This document shows positions 26,267 through 34,690 of a stretch of 64,000 nt of DNA, in pieces. The position numbers and the translations under genes are program-made. Position 1 is the first letter of the stretch; every line of letters starts with the position of its first letter. The notes beneath the pieces were generated by a model. It searched no databases. It was not told the origin of the DNA and saw nothing but the letters and a program-made list of their open reading frames with translations. This DNA is from Hymenobacter convexus. GTDB taxonomy: Bacteria > Bacteroidota > Bacteroidia > Cytophagales > Hymenobacteraceae. Location: NCBI RefSeq assembly GCF_030580955.1, contig NZ_JAUQON010000001.1, positions 124,001-188,000 of the forward strand. The letters run 5' to 3'.

Positions 26267-26301
26267 GGTGGTGGGTTGGTGGATGAGTGGATTGGTGGAT
26301 T

Positions 26302-26465
26302 AAAAAAGAACGGTCATGCTAAGCGTAATCGAAGCATCTCTACCGCTTCGTTGCGCGGCTCACCAACCCTAGGGCAACGAATTCGTCCCACCTCATTCGT
26401 TGCAGCAAACGAGTTAGTTACCCGGTAGAGATGCTTCGGCTTCGCTCAGCATGACGTTCTTTTTT
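26302..26465. repeat. Palindromic repeat, family 1 (long loop)
   Basis: Left arm AAAAAAGAACGGTCATGCTA AGCGTAATCGAAGCATCTC; right arm complement AAGAACGTCATGCTGAGCGA AGCCGAAGCATCTC. The arms disagree at five or so positions and the spacer is about 85 nt, the longest in the window. This is an older or rearranged copy. Confidence 0.88.
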
Positions 26466-26488
26466 GTTCGGTTTAATCAGATAATTGC

Positions 26489-29218
26489 CTAGAAGCTAAA
26501 CCGCAGCGACGTGAAATAATACGCGCCCATGAAGCCGAACTGCGAGGTGAAGCGCGTATAAGGCGTCTGGCCCGAGGCGGTGAGCGAGGGGAAGGCGATT
26601 TCGTCGGGGTAGACGTTGAAGAGGTTGTTGGCGCCCACGGTCAGGCCCAGGCGGGGCGTGAAGCCGTAGGTGAGCGAGGCGTCGGTGATGATTTTGGCCG
26701 AGAAGGTCTGGTCCAGCTCGGCGGTGCTCTGGATGGCGGTTACTTCGCCGAAGCGGGTGGCGCGCACCAAGCCTTCGATTTTCTTGAAGCGGTAGTTGGC
26801 CGAGCCGATGAACTTGGAGCGCGGCTGGGCTACTTCAATCAGGCCAATCATCACGCGGTCGACGAGCGGGGTGCCCAGGTTGGCCAGCGAGGCGGGCGTG
26901 CGCACTTCGCCTACTACTTTGGTCGAGTTCAGGGCCATGGCCAGGTTGAGGCCCATTTCCTGGTCGCGGTCCATCTTTTTGCGGTAGCTGGCCACCACGT
27001 CGAGGCCGCGGGTGCGGGTGTCGAGGGCGTTGGAGAAGAACTGCACCTGGGCGTAGCCCGAGCCGGCGAAGGTGGGCGCCAGGGCCGGCTTGGTGGCATC
27101 GAGTTGGCCCGAAATCACCACCCGGTCGGTGATGTCAATCTGGTAGGCATCGGCCGTGAACACGAGGTCGGGCGTGACCTGGGCCGTGAAGCCGAGGTTG
27201 TAGTCGAGCGTGGTTTCGGCCTTGAGCTGGCCCACGCCCAGTTTCTGCACGTAGGGGTTGTCGTTGCGCAGGTGGGCAATGGGGTAGGAGTCGAACACGC
27301 CGTTGAGCGTCAGCCACTGGGCATCGGCGTAGTTGGAGTAGTAGAGCTGGTGCATGGAGGGCGCCCGGAAGCCCCGATTGAGCGAGCCGCGCACCGAAAA
27401 CAGGTCGGTGAACTTGTAGCGGGTCGAGATTTTGCCGCTCACGTTGGAGCCGAAATCGGAGTAGCGCTCGAAGCGGCCGGCCGCGCCCACCAGGAATTTG
27501 TCGGTGATGTCGCTGAGCACGTCCACGTACACGCCCACGTTGTTGCGGGTGCGGTCCACGGCGTTCACGGCCGCGATGCCTTCACGCCCGCTGCTGCCCA
27601 CGTCGGGGTTGTTGGTGGTGACGGGGCCTTTTTTCCAGGAGGCTTCGTCGCCGGCCAGCAGCTGGTAGTTTTCCACCCGGAACTCGCCGCCGTAGCTCAG
27701 GCTGAACGACTTGAGGCCGCCGATGGCGAAGCCCTTCGACACGTTCACATTCGCCAGCACCTGCCCGAACTTGTTGGTGCCGGTATAAAAATCAGTGGGC
27801 GAAGCGCTGCCGTACGACGGGTTCACCGTGTGGTTGGCGTAGGTCTTGATGATGTTCTGGCCGCCGCCGAGGCTGAAATCAAGGTTCCAGCCGCTGGCCG
27901 TTTTGCGGCGCAAACCTACCGTGGAGGCCACGTCCTGCACCGTGGCCGGAAATACAGGGTTGTAGCCGTTCGGAAACAACGAGAGCACCGCCCGCGCCTT
28001 GTTGCTCGGGTTGCGGAAAAAGCCGTAGGCCGTCATGTCCTTATAGGAGTAGCCGCCGAAGGAATACAGCCGCCACTTCTCGCCCAGCGCCACTTCGCCG
28101 TTGTAGAAGAACTGGCCCATGGTATTGCGGGCCGTGCCGTACTTGGTCACGTGACGGTTGAAGTTGTTCTGAGCTACCAGGGCGTCGTCGGTAGCCTGGT
28201 TGGAGTTGTACACGCGGCCGTTGTAGTCGCCCGAGCGGTCGGTGGGGTCGTTGTGGTGGCCCTGCACGGTCAGGTTCAGGAAGCCGTCGCGCTTGCCCAC
28301 GGGCAGGCCGAAATTCAGGCCCGTGTCATAAGTCGCGCCGTCGCCCTTGGCCGTGATTCCGTAGTTGCCGGTCACCACGCCGCCGCGCGGGTTGGATTTG
28401 AGCACAATGTTCACGATGCCGGCAATGGCGTCGGAGCCGTACTGGGCCGCCGCGCCGTCGCGCAGAATCTCCACGCGCTCGATGGCGGCCGTCGGGATGG
28501 CGTTCAAGTCGGTGCCCACCGAGCCGCGGCCCACCACGTTGTTCACGTTCAGGGCGGAGGACTGATGGCGGCGCTTGCCATTCACGAGCACCAGGGTCTG
28601 GTCGGGGCCCAGGCCGCGCAGGGTGGCCGGGTCCACATAGCTCGTCACGTTGCTGATGGCGTGCTTGGTGGAGTTGAAGGAGGGCGCCGTGAAGTGAATC
28701 ATCTGGCCCAGCTCGGTCTGGCCGGTTTTGGTAATTTCCTTGGCCGTGAGCACGTCCACGGGCACGGGCAGGTCCACGTTGGTGCGGGCCTCGGAGGCGC
28801 GGTTGCCTACAATGATGACGTCGGCGGTGGTGTGGCTGGTGGTTTTCATGGGCACGTCCAGCGTAGTGGCGCCGGCGGGCACGGGCATCTCGCGCAGCTC
28901 GTAGCCCACGTAGGAAATCACCAGTACGTCGCCGTCGTCCACGTCGAGCTTGAAGCTGCCGTTGGCATCGGTGGTGGTGCCGCGGTTGGTGCCCTTCACC
29001 GCCACCGAGGCGAAGGCCAGCGGGCTTTGGTCGTTGCCATCGAGAATGCGGCCGGTGAGCGGCCGGCGAGCAGCGGGGCTGGAATCGTTTGGGGCCGAGG
29101 CTACAGCTGAAACTGCCGAAGCGGCAGCGGCCGGACCGGCCACCGCGCAGGCGGCCAGCAGCAGCGCCGCGCCCGCCGTCCGGGCCGAGAGGGGAGAGGA
29201 AGGTAGGATTCGCTTCAT
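26489..29218 (-). CDS. TonB-dependent outer-membrane receptor
   Basis: A 909-residue receptor. A signal peptide (1-33) precedes a carboxypeptidase-regulatory-like domain (about 53-130: GRILDGNDQSPLAFASVAVK), a plug domain (about 150-275: LRGLGPDQTLVLVNGKRRHQ, IERVEILRDGAAAQYGSDAI) and a 22-strand barrel ending YYFTSLRFSF with the terminal aromatic residue. The architecture is the common Bacteroidota one. No SusD gene is beside it, so it is more likely for siderophores, metal chelates or other small ligands than for glycans, but this is open. Followed by a family 1 repeat downstream and the CitMHS gene. Confidence 0.92.
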   Translation of the reverse strand: MKRILPSSPLSARTAGAALLLAACAVAGPAAAASAVSAVASAPNDSSPAARRPLTGRILDGNDQSPLAFASVAVKGTNRGTTTDANGSFKLDVDDGDVLVISYVGYELREMPVPAGATTLDVPMKTTSHTTADVIIVGNRASEARTNVDLPVPVDVLTAKEITKTGQTELGQMIHFTAPSFNSTKHAISNVTSYVDPATLRGLGPDQTLVLVNGKRRHQSSALNVNNVVGRGSVGTDLNAIPTAAIERVEILRDGAAAQYGSDAIAGIVNIVLKSNPRGGVVTGNYGITAKGDGATYDTGLNFGLPVGKRDGFLNLTVQGHHNDPTDRSGDYNGRVYNSNQATDDALVAQNNFNRHVTKYGTARNTMGQFFYNGEVALGEKWRLYSFGGYSYKDMTAYGFFRNPSNKARAVLSLFPNGYNPVFPATVQDVASTVGLRRKTASGWNLDFSLGGGQNIIKTYANHTVNPSYGSASPTDFYTGTNKFGQVLANVNVSKGFAIGGLKSFSLSYGGEFRVENYQLLAGDEASWKKGPVTTNNPDVGSSGREGIAAVNAVDRTRNNVGVYVDVLSDITDKFLVGAAGRFERYSDFGSNVSGKISTRYKFTDLFSVRGSLNRGFRAPSMHQLYYSNYADAQWLTLNGVFDSYPIAHLRNDNPYVQKLGVGQLKAETTLDYNLGFTAQVTPDLVFTADAYQIDITDRVVISGQLDATKPALAPTFAGSGYAQVQFFSNALDTRTRGLDVVASYRKKMDRDQEMGLNLAMALNSTKVVGEVRTPASLANLGTPLVDRVMIGLIEVAQPRSKFIGSANYRFKKIEGLVRATRFGEVTAIQSTAELDQTFSAKIITDASLTYGFTPRLGLTVGANNLFNVYPDEIAFPSLTASGQTPYTRFTSQFGFMGAYYFTSLRFSF

Positions 29219-29284
29219 GGGAATTTTGGGAAAGTGGGCGTGAGCTCGTGGTTTAGGGAAGCGAAGTAGCGCGGCGATTTAGAA

Positions 29285-29292
29285 TACATTTG
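29285..29292 (+). promoter_or_regulatory. Possible -7 box TACATTTG ahead of the response regulator
   Basis: A perfect TAnnTTTG match, but 235 nt from the response regulator ATG and separated from it by the palindromic repeat. If used, the repeat would be transcribed in the 5' leader. Confidence 0.3.
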
Positions 29293-29369
29293 GAAGAAAT
29301 CGGGATTTTGAAAAATAAGTGAGGGAGTGCTTACTTATTCATCGTCTGTCTAATCAGCGGTAATAGAAG

Positions 29370-29476
29370 GAACGTCAGGCTGAGCGCAGCCGAAGCATCT
29401 CTACCGCACAACTAATCCAATCAAAAGGGTTTACTCCTGCGGTAGAGATGCTTCGGCTGCGCTCAGCATGACGTTC
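29370..29476. repeat. Palindromic repeat, family 1
   Basis: Arms GAACGTCAGGCTGAGCGCAG CCGAAGCATCTCTACCGCA and complement; only one arm mismatch (CAGG against CATG). Lies upstream of the response regulator gene. Confidence 0.92.
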
Positions 29477-29527
29477 TTTGATTTGACAATCTGTCCCGTT
29501 TGCCTTTCCACCTGCCCTGCCCCCCGA

Positions 29528-30205
29528 ATGAAACTGCTCCTCGTCGAAGATGAACCGGCCCTGCTGGCCAGCGTGGTGAGCTACCTGCAGGCCCAGCACT
29601 ACATCTGCGAAGTAGCCACCACCTACGCCCAGGCGCAGGAAAAAATGCTGCTGCACGACTACGAATGCATCGTGCTCGACCTCACCCTGCCCGGCGGCGA
29701 CGGCCTCGACCTACTGCGCGAGCTGCAAAAACACCAGAAGGCGGCCGGCGTCATCATCACCAGCGCCCGCGCCGCCGTCGACGACCGCATCAACGGCCTC
29801 GAACTGGGCGCTGACGACTACCTGCCCAAGCCCTTCTATCTGCCCGAGCTTAGCGCCCGCATTGCCGCACTGGTGCGCCGCCGCCACTACCAGGGCACCA
29901 ACCTGCTGCAAGCCGGCGAACTGGCCGTGGACGTGCCTGCCCGCCGCGCCGCCGTGGCCGGCAAGCCGCTGACTTTAACGCGCACCGAGTTCGACCTGCT
30001 GCTCTTGCTGCTGGCGAACCAAGGTCGCGTCATCACCAAAGGCGCCATTGCTGAGCACCTGTCCGGCGACGCGGCCGAGCAGTTTGATACGTTTGAGAAT
30101 GTGTACGCCCACGTCAAAAACCTCAAGCGCAAGCTCACGGAGGCCGGCGCGCCGAACTACATTCGGATGGTGTACGGGCTGGGGTACCGGTTTGAGCCGA
30201 ACTGA
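29528..30205 (+). CDS. OmpR-family response regulator
   Basis: A 225-residue two-component regulator. Receiver domain 1-115: acidic pocket E7-D8, phosphorylated Asp51 (VLDLTLP), Ser79 and Lys101 (PKPF). A winged-helix DNA-binding domain fills residues 125-222 (LTRTEFDLLLLLLANQGRVI, VYAHVKNLKRKL, YIRMVYGLGYRF). The ATG at 29528 (MKLLLVEDEP) is the standard start; an in-frame upstream start gives a 20-residue extension derived from the repeat flank. Its partner kinase follows after 161 nt containing another palindrome. Targets unknown. Confidence 0.94.
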   Translation: MKLLLVEDEPALLASVVSYLQAQHYICEVATTYAQAQEKMLLHDYECIVLDLTLPGGDGLDLLRELQKHQKAAGVIITSARAAVDDRINGLELGADDYLPKPFYLPELSARIAALVRRRHYQGTNLLQAGELAVDVPARRAAVAGKPLTLTRTEFDLLLLLLANQGRVITKGAIAEHLSGDAAEQFDTFENVYAHVKNLKRKLTEAGAPNYIRMVYGLGYRFEPN

Positions 30206-30233
30206 GGCTGCTGATGGTTCCAGAAATGGAAAC

Positions 30234-30328
30234 AACGTCATGCTGAGCGCAGTCGAAGCATCTCTACTGCAGTAGTAATTAATTGCGTTGCGCGGGAGAG
30301 ATGCTTCGACTGCGCTCAGCATGACGTT
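30234..30328. repeat. Palindromic repeat, family 1
   Basis: Arms AACGTCATGCTGAGCGCAGT CGAAGCATCTCT identical in both halves. It splits the response regulator and histidine kinase genes of one two-component system. Confidence 0.92.
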
Positions 30329-30366
30329 CGAAACGACATTCGAATGGCACCCCTATCCATCAAAGA

Positions 30367-31638
30367 ATGAAGCTCCTGGCCCGCACCACCGTTTACTTTC
30401 TCATCTACGCCAGCGTGGTGGCCGGGGCGGGCACATTCGTGTACTACGGCTTCATCCGCAAAATCTATTATGCCTACGTCGACCGCACCCTGAGCCGGCG
30501 CAAGCTGCGCGTGGATAAGGCCCTGCGCCTGCACCTGCGCACGCCCGCCGACCTGGATTTCTGGCACCGCCTCGACCACAACGTGGAATTCAAAGCGCTG
30601 AAGCAGCCCGGCTTACGGCCGGTTTTCAGCGTGCGGATGATGTATAATGAGCTGACCGGTACTGTGGTGCCCTACCGGCAGCTAGCGGCGCCGGTGATGT
30701 TTCAGGGCCGTCCCTACCGGCTGGAACTGCGCACCACCATGCTCGACAGTCAGGAACTGCTCGGGCGCATCGTGCAGGCGGGGGCGCTGCTGTTTGGGGC
30801 GCTGCTGGTGGGGCTGCTGGTGCTGCAGCACCTGCTGGCGCGGCGGCTCTGGGCGCCTTTTTACCGCACGCTGGGCGAACTGCAGCGCTACAAGCTCGAC
30901 CAGCCCGAGCCGGTGCATCTGGCCCCCACGCGCATCCCCGAGTTCAAAGAACTGAACACGGCCTTGGGCCGCCTGCTCAACCGCAACCAGCGCATCTACC
31001 GGCGGCAGCGGGAGTTCACCGAAAACGCGGCCCACGAGCTGCAAACGCCGCTGGCCATCCTGCGCACCAAGCTCGATATACTGGTGCAGGCCCCCGGCCT
31101 GACGGAGGAACAGGCCAGCCACATCGAGCCGCTGCTGGATGTGACGCAGCGCCTCACGCACCTCAGCCGCAGCCTGCTGCTGCTGGCGCACTTGGACCAG
31201 CAGCTGTTCTTCCCCACCGAAACCGTGGACCTGGCCGCTGCCATTCGCACCCAATTGGGCCACCTGCGCGAGCAGTTGGCCGCCGCCGGCCTGCGCCTCG
31301 AAACCGACTTGCCGCCGGCGCTGCCCCTGGCCGCCAACCGCTCGCTGGTTGACATTCTGGTGAGCAACCTGCTCAGCAACGCCATCCGCCACAACGTGCC
31401 CGGCGGCGAGGTGCGTGTGCACCTCAATCCAGAGCTTTTGGTGGTGGAAAACACTGGCCGCCCCCGCGCCCTGCCGCCCGACCAGCTTTTCGTGCGCTTC
31501 CGGCCCGGGCCGGAGCGGCCGCCCGGTAGTGTGGGCCTGGGCCTGGCCATCGCGCGGCAGATTTGCGAAACGTACGGGTTTTTATTGAGCTACCACTACG
31601 AGGAGCCCGGCCGCCACCAGTTGTGGGTGCGGATGTAG
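30367..31638 (+). CDS. Two-component sensor histidine kinase
   Basis: A 423-residue inner-membrane kinase. Helix 1 (about 7-28) and helix 2 (about 133-157) bracket a periplasmic domain of roughly 100 residues. The HisKA domain holds the phospho-acceptor in ENAAHELQTPLAILRTKLDI (about 225), followed by an ATPase domain with N-box LLSNAIRHNV and G-box GLGLAIARQI. The usual G1 box DxGxG is degenerate (VENTGRPRAL). It pairs with the regulator just upstream. The sensed signal cannot be read from the sequence. The stop codon lies at the edge of a 27-bp-armed palindrome. Confidence 0.93.
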   Translation: MKLLARTTVYFLIYASVVAGAGTFVYYGFIRKIYYAYVDRTLSRRKLRVDKALRLHLRTPADLDFWHRLDHNVEFKALKQPGLRPVFSVRMMYNELTGTVVPYRQLAAPVMFQGRPYRLELRTTMLDSQELLGRIVQAGALLFGALLVGLLVLQHLLARRLWAPFYRTLGELQRYKLDQPEPVHLAPTRIPEFKELNTALGRLLNRNQRIYRRQREFTENAAHELQTPLAILRTKLDILVQAPGLTEEQASHIEPLLDVTQRLTHLSRSLLLLAHLDQQLFFPTETVDLAAAIRTQLGHLREQLAAAGLRLETDLPPALPLAANRSLVDILVSNLLSNAIRHNVPGGEVRVHLNPELLVVENTGRPRALPPDQLFVRFRPGPERPPGSVGLGLAIARQICETYGFLLSYHYEEPGRHQLWVRM

Positions 31639-31723
31639 CGCGGACTTGGTAGTCCGCGTCCTTGCGCCGTTCGGGCATCGTTCGAGTGTCCGCCGGGGAC
31701 GCGGACTACCAAGTCCGCGCTAC
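31635..31723. repeat. Perfect palindrome, GTAGCGCGGACTTGGTAGTC type
   Basis: Arms of 27 nt, GTAGCGCGGACTTGGTAGTC CGCGTCC and exact complement, around a 35-nt loop. The left arm begins at the histidine kinase stop codon (TAG within GTAGCG) and the right arm ends 3 nt after the stop codon of the convergent hydrolase gene, so the element also can act as a shared terminator hairpin. A different family from the others. Confidence 0.9.
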
Positions 31724-32607
31724 AGCAACCCCGCCAATTCCTCCAAAATAGCTGTCCAATTCTCCAGATACAGCATGTGGCCCTGGCCGGGCAGCAGGTG
31801 CACCGGCGCGCTACCCAGCCGCTTCGCTAAATACGGGATGTTGCCGGGCGCCCACACGCCATCGGCCGCGCCGTGCCAGAGACGCACGGGGGCGCGCACG
31901 TCCTCGATGCGGAAGCCGGGCGGGCGGCACCAGGCCTGCGCATCGTCATACACGCCGCGGCCGTGGTTGGCAAAGCCGTGCGTGGCCGCATCGCGCAGCA
32001 GCGCGCGGAAGCGGGTGGTCACGCGCGCTTCTTCCGAAAACATGCCGCGGATAAACCAATCAATCGTACGGTCGGGGTGGCGCCGCCACTGCCGGCTGAG
32101 CCAGAGGAAGGTGGTGCGGTTCAGCCACGGAAAGCCGATTTGGCCCCAGCGCAGGAACTTCCACAGGGGCGAGAGGTGGCGGTAGGCAGCCCGCTCGCCC
32201 AGCGGCAGGCAGGTGCTGAGCAGTTGGGCCGCCGCCACCCGCGTGGGGTGCCGCGCCGCCAGCGCCAGCGCGTGCACCCCGCCGACGGACCAGCCCATCA
32301 CCCCCACCGGGTAATCAATGCCCAGCGCATCGAGCATGGCCACCACATCATCGGCAAACGACGGAAACGTGAGCCGCCGGTACACGCCGGACTGGCCCAC
32401 GCCGGGCCGGTCGGGCGCCAAAATCTGGAGCTGCAGGCGGGCCAGCAGCGCCGCGTCATCGGGCAGCTCCAGGCCCGAGGAACCGAAGCCGTGGTGAAAC
32501 ACCACCGCCCGGTGCGCGGGGTCGCCGTAGCGCGTCAGGCCCAGCCGGCGGCCGTCGGGCAGGCCGATGGTAAGGGGCGTGGGGTGGCCGGCGGTGGGGG
32601 AGGACAT
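31720..32607 (-). CDS. Alpha/beta hydrolase
   Basis: A 295-residue cytoplasmic hydrolase of the AB_hydrolase_1 fold. It has the oxyanion motif HHGFGSSGLEL, the nucleophile elbow GWSVGG (Ser catalytic), the acid in HGAADGVWAP and the histidine in PGQGHMLYLE. Substrate unknown; annotations of relatives vary from esterase to proline iminopeptidase-like. The ATG at 32605-32607 (MSSPTAGHPTPLTIGLP) is preferred over upstream starts that overlap the divergent DUF3891 gene; a weak -7-like TACATTCG lies 5 nt before it. Confidence 0.88.
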   Translation of the reverse strand: MSSPTAGHPTPLTIGLPDGRRLGLTRYGDPAHRAVVFHHGFGSSGLELPDDAALLARLQLQILAPDRPGVGQSGVYRRLTFPSFADDVVAMLDALGIDYPVGVMGWSVGGVHALALAARHPTRVAAAQLLSTCLPLGERAAYRHLSPLWKFLRWGQIGFPWLNRTTFLWLSRQWRRHPDRTIDWFIRGMFSEEARVTTRFRALLRDAATHGFANHGRGVYDDAQAWCRPPGFRIEDVRAPVRLWHGAADGVWAPGNIPYLAKRLGSAPVHLLPGQGHMLYLENWTAILEELAGLL

Positions 32608-32710
32608 GGGCCCGAATGTACGGTGCGGGCTCACAGGAGTTAGCCGCAGGGGCGTGGCGCAACCTACCGGCAACGTGGCCGGTTCAAGGGGCACACGCTT
32701 TACATCGTTC

Positions 32711-33451
32711 ATGATAGTCAACTCTACGCCCGCCGGCTGGCAAGTCATCTACCAGCAGGCCCACGCCCTGCTGGCCATGCAGCTGGCCTGGCATTGGCCG
32801 CCCACCCTGCCGCCCGACCAGTGGGTGGGCCTGCTGGCTGCCATTGCCCAGCACGACGACGAGCAGGCCGCCTGGCGCGGCCGCGGCGGCCACCACGGCC
32901 TCACCGACGCCGGGGCGCCGGCCAACTTCACCCAAAAAGCCTTTTCCATGGAGCAGGCCGCCGGGGTGCTGGCCGCCGCCCGCTTCCAGGGACGCTGGCG
33001 CAGCCTGCTCACCAGCCTGCACCTGAGCTGCCTGTATGAGGGCCTGCGGGGCCAGTCGAAGGAAATCGACGGCTTTCTCGATGAGCTCAAGGCCCAGCAG
33101 CGGCAGTGGGAGCGGGCCCTCAAAATCACCAAAAAGGAAGCCGGCCAGGCCTACACCCTGCTGCACTGGTGCGACCGCCTCTCGCTCATCCTCTGCCGGC
33201 ACGAAATCCCGGAAATGGGCCGCGCCGTGGAAATCCACCATGGCCCCGACGGCCGCCGCCACACCCTGCGCCAGCCCGCCCCCGGCAGCCCGGTACTGGT
33301 GGAGCCCTGGCCGTTTCAGGCGCCCAAAATCGAGGTGAGCGTGGAAGCCAGCGTGCTCACGCAGCTGCAATATAAAGACGATGCCGAGCTGGCCGCGGCC
33401 CTGCGCGCCGCGCCCGTCGAAACCCTGCGCTGGACCTTGGCAAAGGCGTAA
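32711..33451 (+). CDS. DUF3891 family protein
   Basis: A 246-residue cytoplasmic protein of unknown function. The family pattern is visible: MIVNSTPAGWQVIYQQAHALLAMQLA at the N-terminus (first 20 of which hold the conserved Q-xx-HA), AIAQHDDEQAAW (conserved HD) and CDRLSLILCRHEIP. The HA, HD and D residues suggest a metal-binding HD-like helical bundle, which is inference. The ATG at 32711 is the first that gives this N-terminus. Divergent from the hydrolase gene with 103 nt between the two starts. Confidence 0.85.
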   Translation: MIVNSTPAGWQVIYQQAHALLAMQLAWHWPPTLPPDQWVGLLAAIAQHDDEQAAWRGRGGHHGLTDAGAPANFTQKAFSMEQAAGVLAAARFQGRWRSLLTSLHLSCLYEGLRGQSKEIDGFLDELKAQQRQWERALKITKKEAGQAYTLLHWCDRLSLILCRHEIPEMGRAVEIHHGPDGRRHTLRQPAPGSPVLVEPWPFQAPKIEVSVEASVLTQLQYKDDAELAAALRAAPVETLRWTLAKA

Positions 33452-33522
33452 AACAGGGCGTTTGATAACTGTGCGGGTTTCGGGCCGTACTAGAACGGCG
33501 TTTCCACTCCTTTCCCTTCTGC

Positions 33523-34494
33523 ATGCCTACGCACTACAAATTCTCCGACATCCTCGCCGTCATCAAGTCCTCGGCGGGCGAGTTCAGCAACAACAATTCC
33601 TTCCGCCACGCGGCGGCGCTGTCGTACTACACCATCTTTTCGCTGCCGCCGCTGCTGCTCATCGTCATCACGGTGGCCAGCGCGGCCTACGGGGGCGAGG
33701 CCCTGACGGGCCAGATTTACGGACAGCTAAAGGGGCTGGTCGGGGCCGATTCGGCCAAATTTCTGCAGGACAGCATTGCCAAGTTTACGGTGCAGCAGCG
33801 CGGGCCGGTGGCCACCACCATCGGCGTGGCCACGCTCATTTTTGCGGCCACCACTTTCTTCGTCACCCTGCAGGAAAGCATCAACGACATCTGGAATTTG
33901 AAGGTGAAAACCAACGGCATCGGCATCGGGGCCTACCTCAAGCAGCGGTTTCTGTCCTTTGGCCTTATCCTGAGCGTGGCCCTGCTGCTGCTCATTTCCT
34001 TCGTGATTAGTGCCGTGCTCAGCGTCTTCACCGACTGGCTGCAGCGGCAGATTCCGGAGGTGGGCGTCATCGTCATTCACGTGGTCGATGTGGTGCTGTC
34101 GCTGGGCATCACCACGCTGCTTTTCGCCCTGATTTACCGCTTCCTGCCCGATGCCATCATTCGCTGGCGCGACGTGGGCGTTGGGGCCTTCATCACGGCC
34201 ACGTTGTTTGTGATTGGCAAGTACCTCATTGCTTTCTACATTGCCAAGTCGAACCCCGGCTCGGCGTTTGGGGCGGCGGGTTCGGCCATTGTGCTGCTGC
34301 TGTGGGTCAACTATTCGTCGCTCATCATCTTCTTCGGGGCCGAGTTTACCCAGGAGTTTGCCGACGCCTTCGGCCAGAAGGTGCAGCCCAAGGCCCACGC
34401 CGTGCGCGTGCGCCTGGAGGAAATCGCGCCCGGCGAGTCGGACGAGGAAATTGCCACCGGCCGCCCCCGCTCCACGGGCCGCTGGCGGGCCTAA
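33523..34494 (+). CDS. YihY/BrkB family membrane protein
   Basis: A 323-residue integral inner-membrane protein of the YihY/virulence factor BrkB family (once misassigned as RNase BN). It shows FSNNNSFRHAAALSYYTIFSL..PPLLL near the N-terminus, about six membrane helices, and the helix 5-6 motif FGAAGSAIVLLLWVNYSSLIIFFGAEFTQ. The Arg/Glu-rich cytoplasmic tail after residue 290 is typical. Role unknown; lipid transport has been suggested for relatives. Possibly cotranscribed with DUF3891, 71 nt upstream. Confidence 0.92.
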   Translation: MPTHYKFSDILAVIKSSAGEFSNNNSFRHAAALSYYTIFSLPPLLLIVITVASAAYGGEALTGQIYGQLKGLVGADSAKFLQDSIAKFTVQQRGPVATTIGVATLIFAATTFFVTLQESINDIWNLKVKTNGIGIGAYLKQRFLSFGLILSVALLLLISFVISAVLSVFTDWLQRQIPEVGVIVIHVVDVVLSLGITTLLFALIYRFLPDAIIRWRDVGVGAFITATLFVIGKYLIAFYIAKSNPGSAFGAAGSAIVLLLWVNYSSLIIFFGAEFTQEFADAFGQKVQPKAHAVRVRLEEIAPGESDEEIATGRPRSTGRWRA

Positions 34495-34690
34495 GCACCG
34501 GCCGGCAATCGGTTGAAAAGTCCTTTCGTAGTTGATTGGATGGCGCCAATAAGCCGTCTGGCGGGATTTATAGCGCCCATTGCCGACGCAAGTTGATAAA
34601 AAGCATGGCTTGCTTGAAGTCCTTTACTGCCATATATTGAATTGCAACCAATGGCGTGAGTGGGGACATCTTTGGGGAAAATTCTCCCCC

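Larger units (their letters stand above)
29219..29527. other. 309-nt divergent intergenic region
   Basis: Separates the divergent TonB receptor and response regulator genes. It holds a TACATTTG box on the plus strand (29285-29292), a hairpin AATAAGT...ACTTATT (29315-29340) and a family 1 repeat (29370-29476). No gene seen. Confidence 0.6.

Noticed and set aside
27104-29110. Plus-strand ORF of 668 codons opposite the TonB receptor
   Set aside because: Translation is Val/Gly/His/Ala-rich without motifs; it mirrors the codon-position bias of the receptor gene.
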